Assembly (NCBI GenBank): GCA_038230275.1
Contig: JBBRNO010000217.1
Coordinates: 1 to 7,488, forward strand
Direction: 5' to 3'
Origin: JANXXV01 sp038230275
Lineage (GTDB): Bacteria > Acidobacteriota > Terriglobia > Bryobacterales > Bryobacteraceae
Length of the DNA: 7,488 bases
The translations under genes and the position numbers were made by a program. Below the pieces are notes generated by a model, which did no database searches, had not been told where the DNA came from, and was given only the letters and a program-made list of their open reading frames with translations. How positions within the stretch are numbered: the stretch's first letter is position 1; each line of letters opens with the position of its first letter. Below, piece after piece: positions 6,248 through 7,488 of the stretch.

Positions 6248-6741
6248 TGAATCGGGGCACGCTGATCGCCGGGCTGATAGCTGTGGCCATTCTGGGCGCC
6301 ATGATCGGCGGCGGCCTCTATTTGACGCGAAATAATCACTTGGAACTGAAGGGCCAAGTGCTGAAAGTCCGCAGTTACTCAATCGATCAGGATTACACCG
6401 TGGCAGTGATCGACTTTCGCGTCACCAATCCGTCCACCTCCCAATTTGTGGTGAAGGATATCGACGTCAGTTTGGATACGCGGGAAGGCAAGACGTTGGA
6501 CGGATCCATATTTGCTGAAATCGAGGCGCGGCGTCTTTTCGATTACTACAAGGTTCTGGGTACAAAATTCAACGCAACGCTGCTGGTGAAGGATAAGGTG
6601 GAGGCCGGCGCCACGTTAGACAAAATGCTTGCAGTGCGGTTTACCGGCACCGATGCCAATATTCAAAACCGCAAGGCAATTCATATTTCGATTCACGATG
6701 TAGATGGCGCGGTTTCCGAGATTGTCGAAGCGCGGCCCTGA
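6247..6741 (+). CDS. Membrane-anchored protein of unknown function, beta-sandwich-like domain
   Basis: I do not recognise a named family. The 164-residue protein starts MNRGTLIAG and has one hydrophobic segment at about residues 5-27 (many Gly, Ala, Ile, Leu), followed by TRNNH. This is most likely an N-terminal anchor with the rest outside the cytoplasm, although the single positive residue before it leaves orientation uncertain. Residues 31-164 alternate polar and hydrophobic residues like beta strands. They include VAVIDFRVTNPSTSQFVVKD (53-72) and LDTREGKTLDGS, a pattern resembling the Ig-like folds of DUF4352 or LEA14-type proteins, where 'f.vtNps' is common. No catalytic motif or cysteines are visible. 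A start at GTG 6247 overlaps the preceding TAG by one base, so coupling is likely. It may be an accessory to the neighbouring exported enzymes, but that is only a guess from position. Confidence 0.75.
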   Translation: MNRGTLIAGLIAVAILGAMIGGGLYLTRNNHLELKGQVLKVRSYSIDQDYTVAVIDFRVTNPSTSQFVVKDIDVSLDTREGKTLDGSIFAEIEARRLFDYYKVLGTKFNATLLVKDKVEAGATLDKMLAVRFTGTDANIQNRKAIHISIHDVDGAVSEIVEARP

Positions 6742-6760
6742 TAGATTTCGATTACCTATC

Positions 6761-7488
6761 ATGCACTGGAATTACACTCGCCTCTGCTGCGTTCTCTTAT
6801 TCGCCGCACGCATGTTTGCAGGCGAACCCTTCTTTCTGAAGAGCGGCGACATCATTCTCTTCTACGGCGACAGTCTTACCGATCAGCGTCTCTACAGCAC
6901 CTTCGCGGAGACATACGCGGTTACCCGATTTCCAAACCTCGATTTAAAATTTGTGCATTCCGGATGGGGCGGCGATCGTGTCTCCGGGGGCAATGGAGGC
7001 GCCATTGATGTGCGTCTGACGCGTGATGTCTATCCGTACAAGCCGACGGTGATGACCATCATGCTTGGGATGAACGACGGCCGCTATCGATCGTTCGATC
7101 CCGAAATCTTCGAGACGTATGCCGCCGGCATGAAGTCCATCGTCACGAATGTGAAGAGCACCGTGCCCGGAATTCGGATCATGCTGGTGGAACCGTCGCC
7201 TTACGACGATGTCACCCGTCCACCGCTGTTTGCCGGTGGCTATAACGGAGTGCTGGTGCGCTATGGGAAGTTTCTGAGAGAGCTGGCGGGCGCGGAAGGG
7301 TTAAGTGTTGCCGACCTGAACTCCCCGGTGGTTGAGGACCTGGGCAGGGCGAACACCATCGATCCGGAAGGCGCGAAGAAATTGCTGCCGGATCGGGTGC
7401 ATCCCGCCGCGGGCGGACATTTGTTGATGGCCAAGGCGTTGTTGAAGGCGTGGAATGCACCATCCATCGTCACCGTGGTTGAGATCGA
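6761..7488 (+). CDS. SGNH/GDSL-type hydrolase, secreted (3' end outside window)
   Basis: The frame is open from ATG 6761 to the window edge, with 242 residues visible and no stop reached. Residues 1-20 form a signal peptide (hydrophobic CCVLLFAA, ending RMFA before GEP). The catalytic blocks of the SGNH superfamily are all present and in order: block I FYGDSLTD with Ser38, block II HSGWGGDRVSG with Gly70/71, block III MLGMNDG with Asn105, and block V DRVHPAAGGH with Asp211 and His214. This indicates an active serine esterase or acetylesterase, probably acting on an ester outside the cytoplasm; the natural substrate cannot be told. The visible part already covers the whole hydrolase core, so whatever follows is extra C-terminal sequence. 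The gene starts 19 bases after the previous stop, without a clear Shine-Dalgarno (ATTACCTATC precedes the ATG). Confidence 0.9.
   Translation, partial: MHWNYTRLCCVLLFAARMFAGEPFFLKSGDIILFYGDSLTDQRLYSTFAETYAVTRFPNLDLKFVHSGWGGDRVSGGNGGAIDVRLTRDVYPYKPTVMTIMLGMNDGRYRSFDPEIFETYAAGMKSIVTNVKSTVPGIRIMLVEPSPYDDVTRPPLFAGGYNGVLVRYGKFLRELAGAEGLSVADLNSPVVEDLGRANTIDPEGAKKLLPDRVHPAAGGHLLMAKALLKAWNAPSIVTVVEI

Noticed and set aside
1..7488. CRISPR array, tRNA, rRNA, insertion sequence or phage genes
   Set aside because: No regular direct repeats, transposase, integrase or phage-like products, or recognisable structural RNA segments were found on either strand.

Overview
The window most likely comes from a soil-type acidobacterium of the Solibacter/Bryobacter kind. 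The base composition looks moderately GC-rich, by eye only. The gene at the left edge ends with the 'VRARPGY' tail typical of the VWFA-related proteins that are expanded in Acidobacteriota. The other products (alginate-export-type barrel, DinB family, Tat-exported TIM-barrel isomerase, YwrD-type gamma-glutamyltransferase homologue, bacilliredoxin, SGNH hydrolase) fit that lineage. The assignment is an inference from protein character; no rRNA or marker gene is present.

Layout: positions 1-147 hold the 3' end of a VWFA-related gene on the + strand. It converges on a minus-strand pair: an outer-membrane barrel of the alginate export family (208-1485) and, 15 bases upstream of it, a broken DinB-family gene (1501-1898). 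The DinB remnant is split over three reading frames. Its conserved histidines are still encoded, but no single frame gives the protein.

A 47-base divergent gap (1899-1945) carries a candidate sigma70-type promoter. From it runs a tightly packed + strand cluster to the right edge: a secreted gamma-glutamyltransferase-family protein, a bacilliredoxin, YceH, an alpha/beta-hydrolase of the KANL3/Tex30 type, a Tat-exported sugar phosphate isomerase/epimerase-like protein, a small membrane-anchored protein of unknown function, and an SGNH/GDSL hydrolase that runs off the edge. Junctions are 9 bases, a 1-base overlap, a 4-base overlap, 29 bases, a 1-base overlap and 19 bases, so most genes are probably cotranscribed and several translationally coupled.

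The products do not make one obvious pathway. The gamma-glutamyltransferase homologue next to a bacilliredoxin hints at low-molecular-weight thiol or gamma-glutamyl metabolism, but the former lacks key substrate-binding residues of true GGT. The rest mixes exported hydrolase or carbohydrate functions with cytoplasmic housekeeping proteins. I see no CRISPR, phage, insertion sequence, RNA gene or defence system, and nothing that amounts to a clear new system. The most unusual items are the three-frame DinB remnant and a long, nearly perfect hairpin inside the 3' end of the alpha/beta-hydrolase gene (5229-5272).
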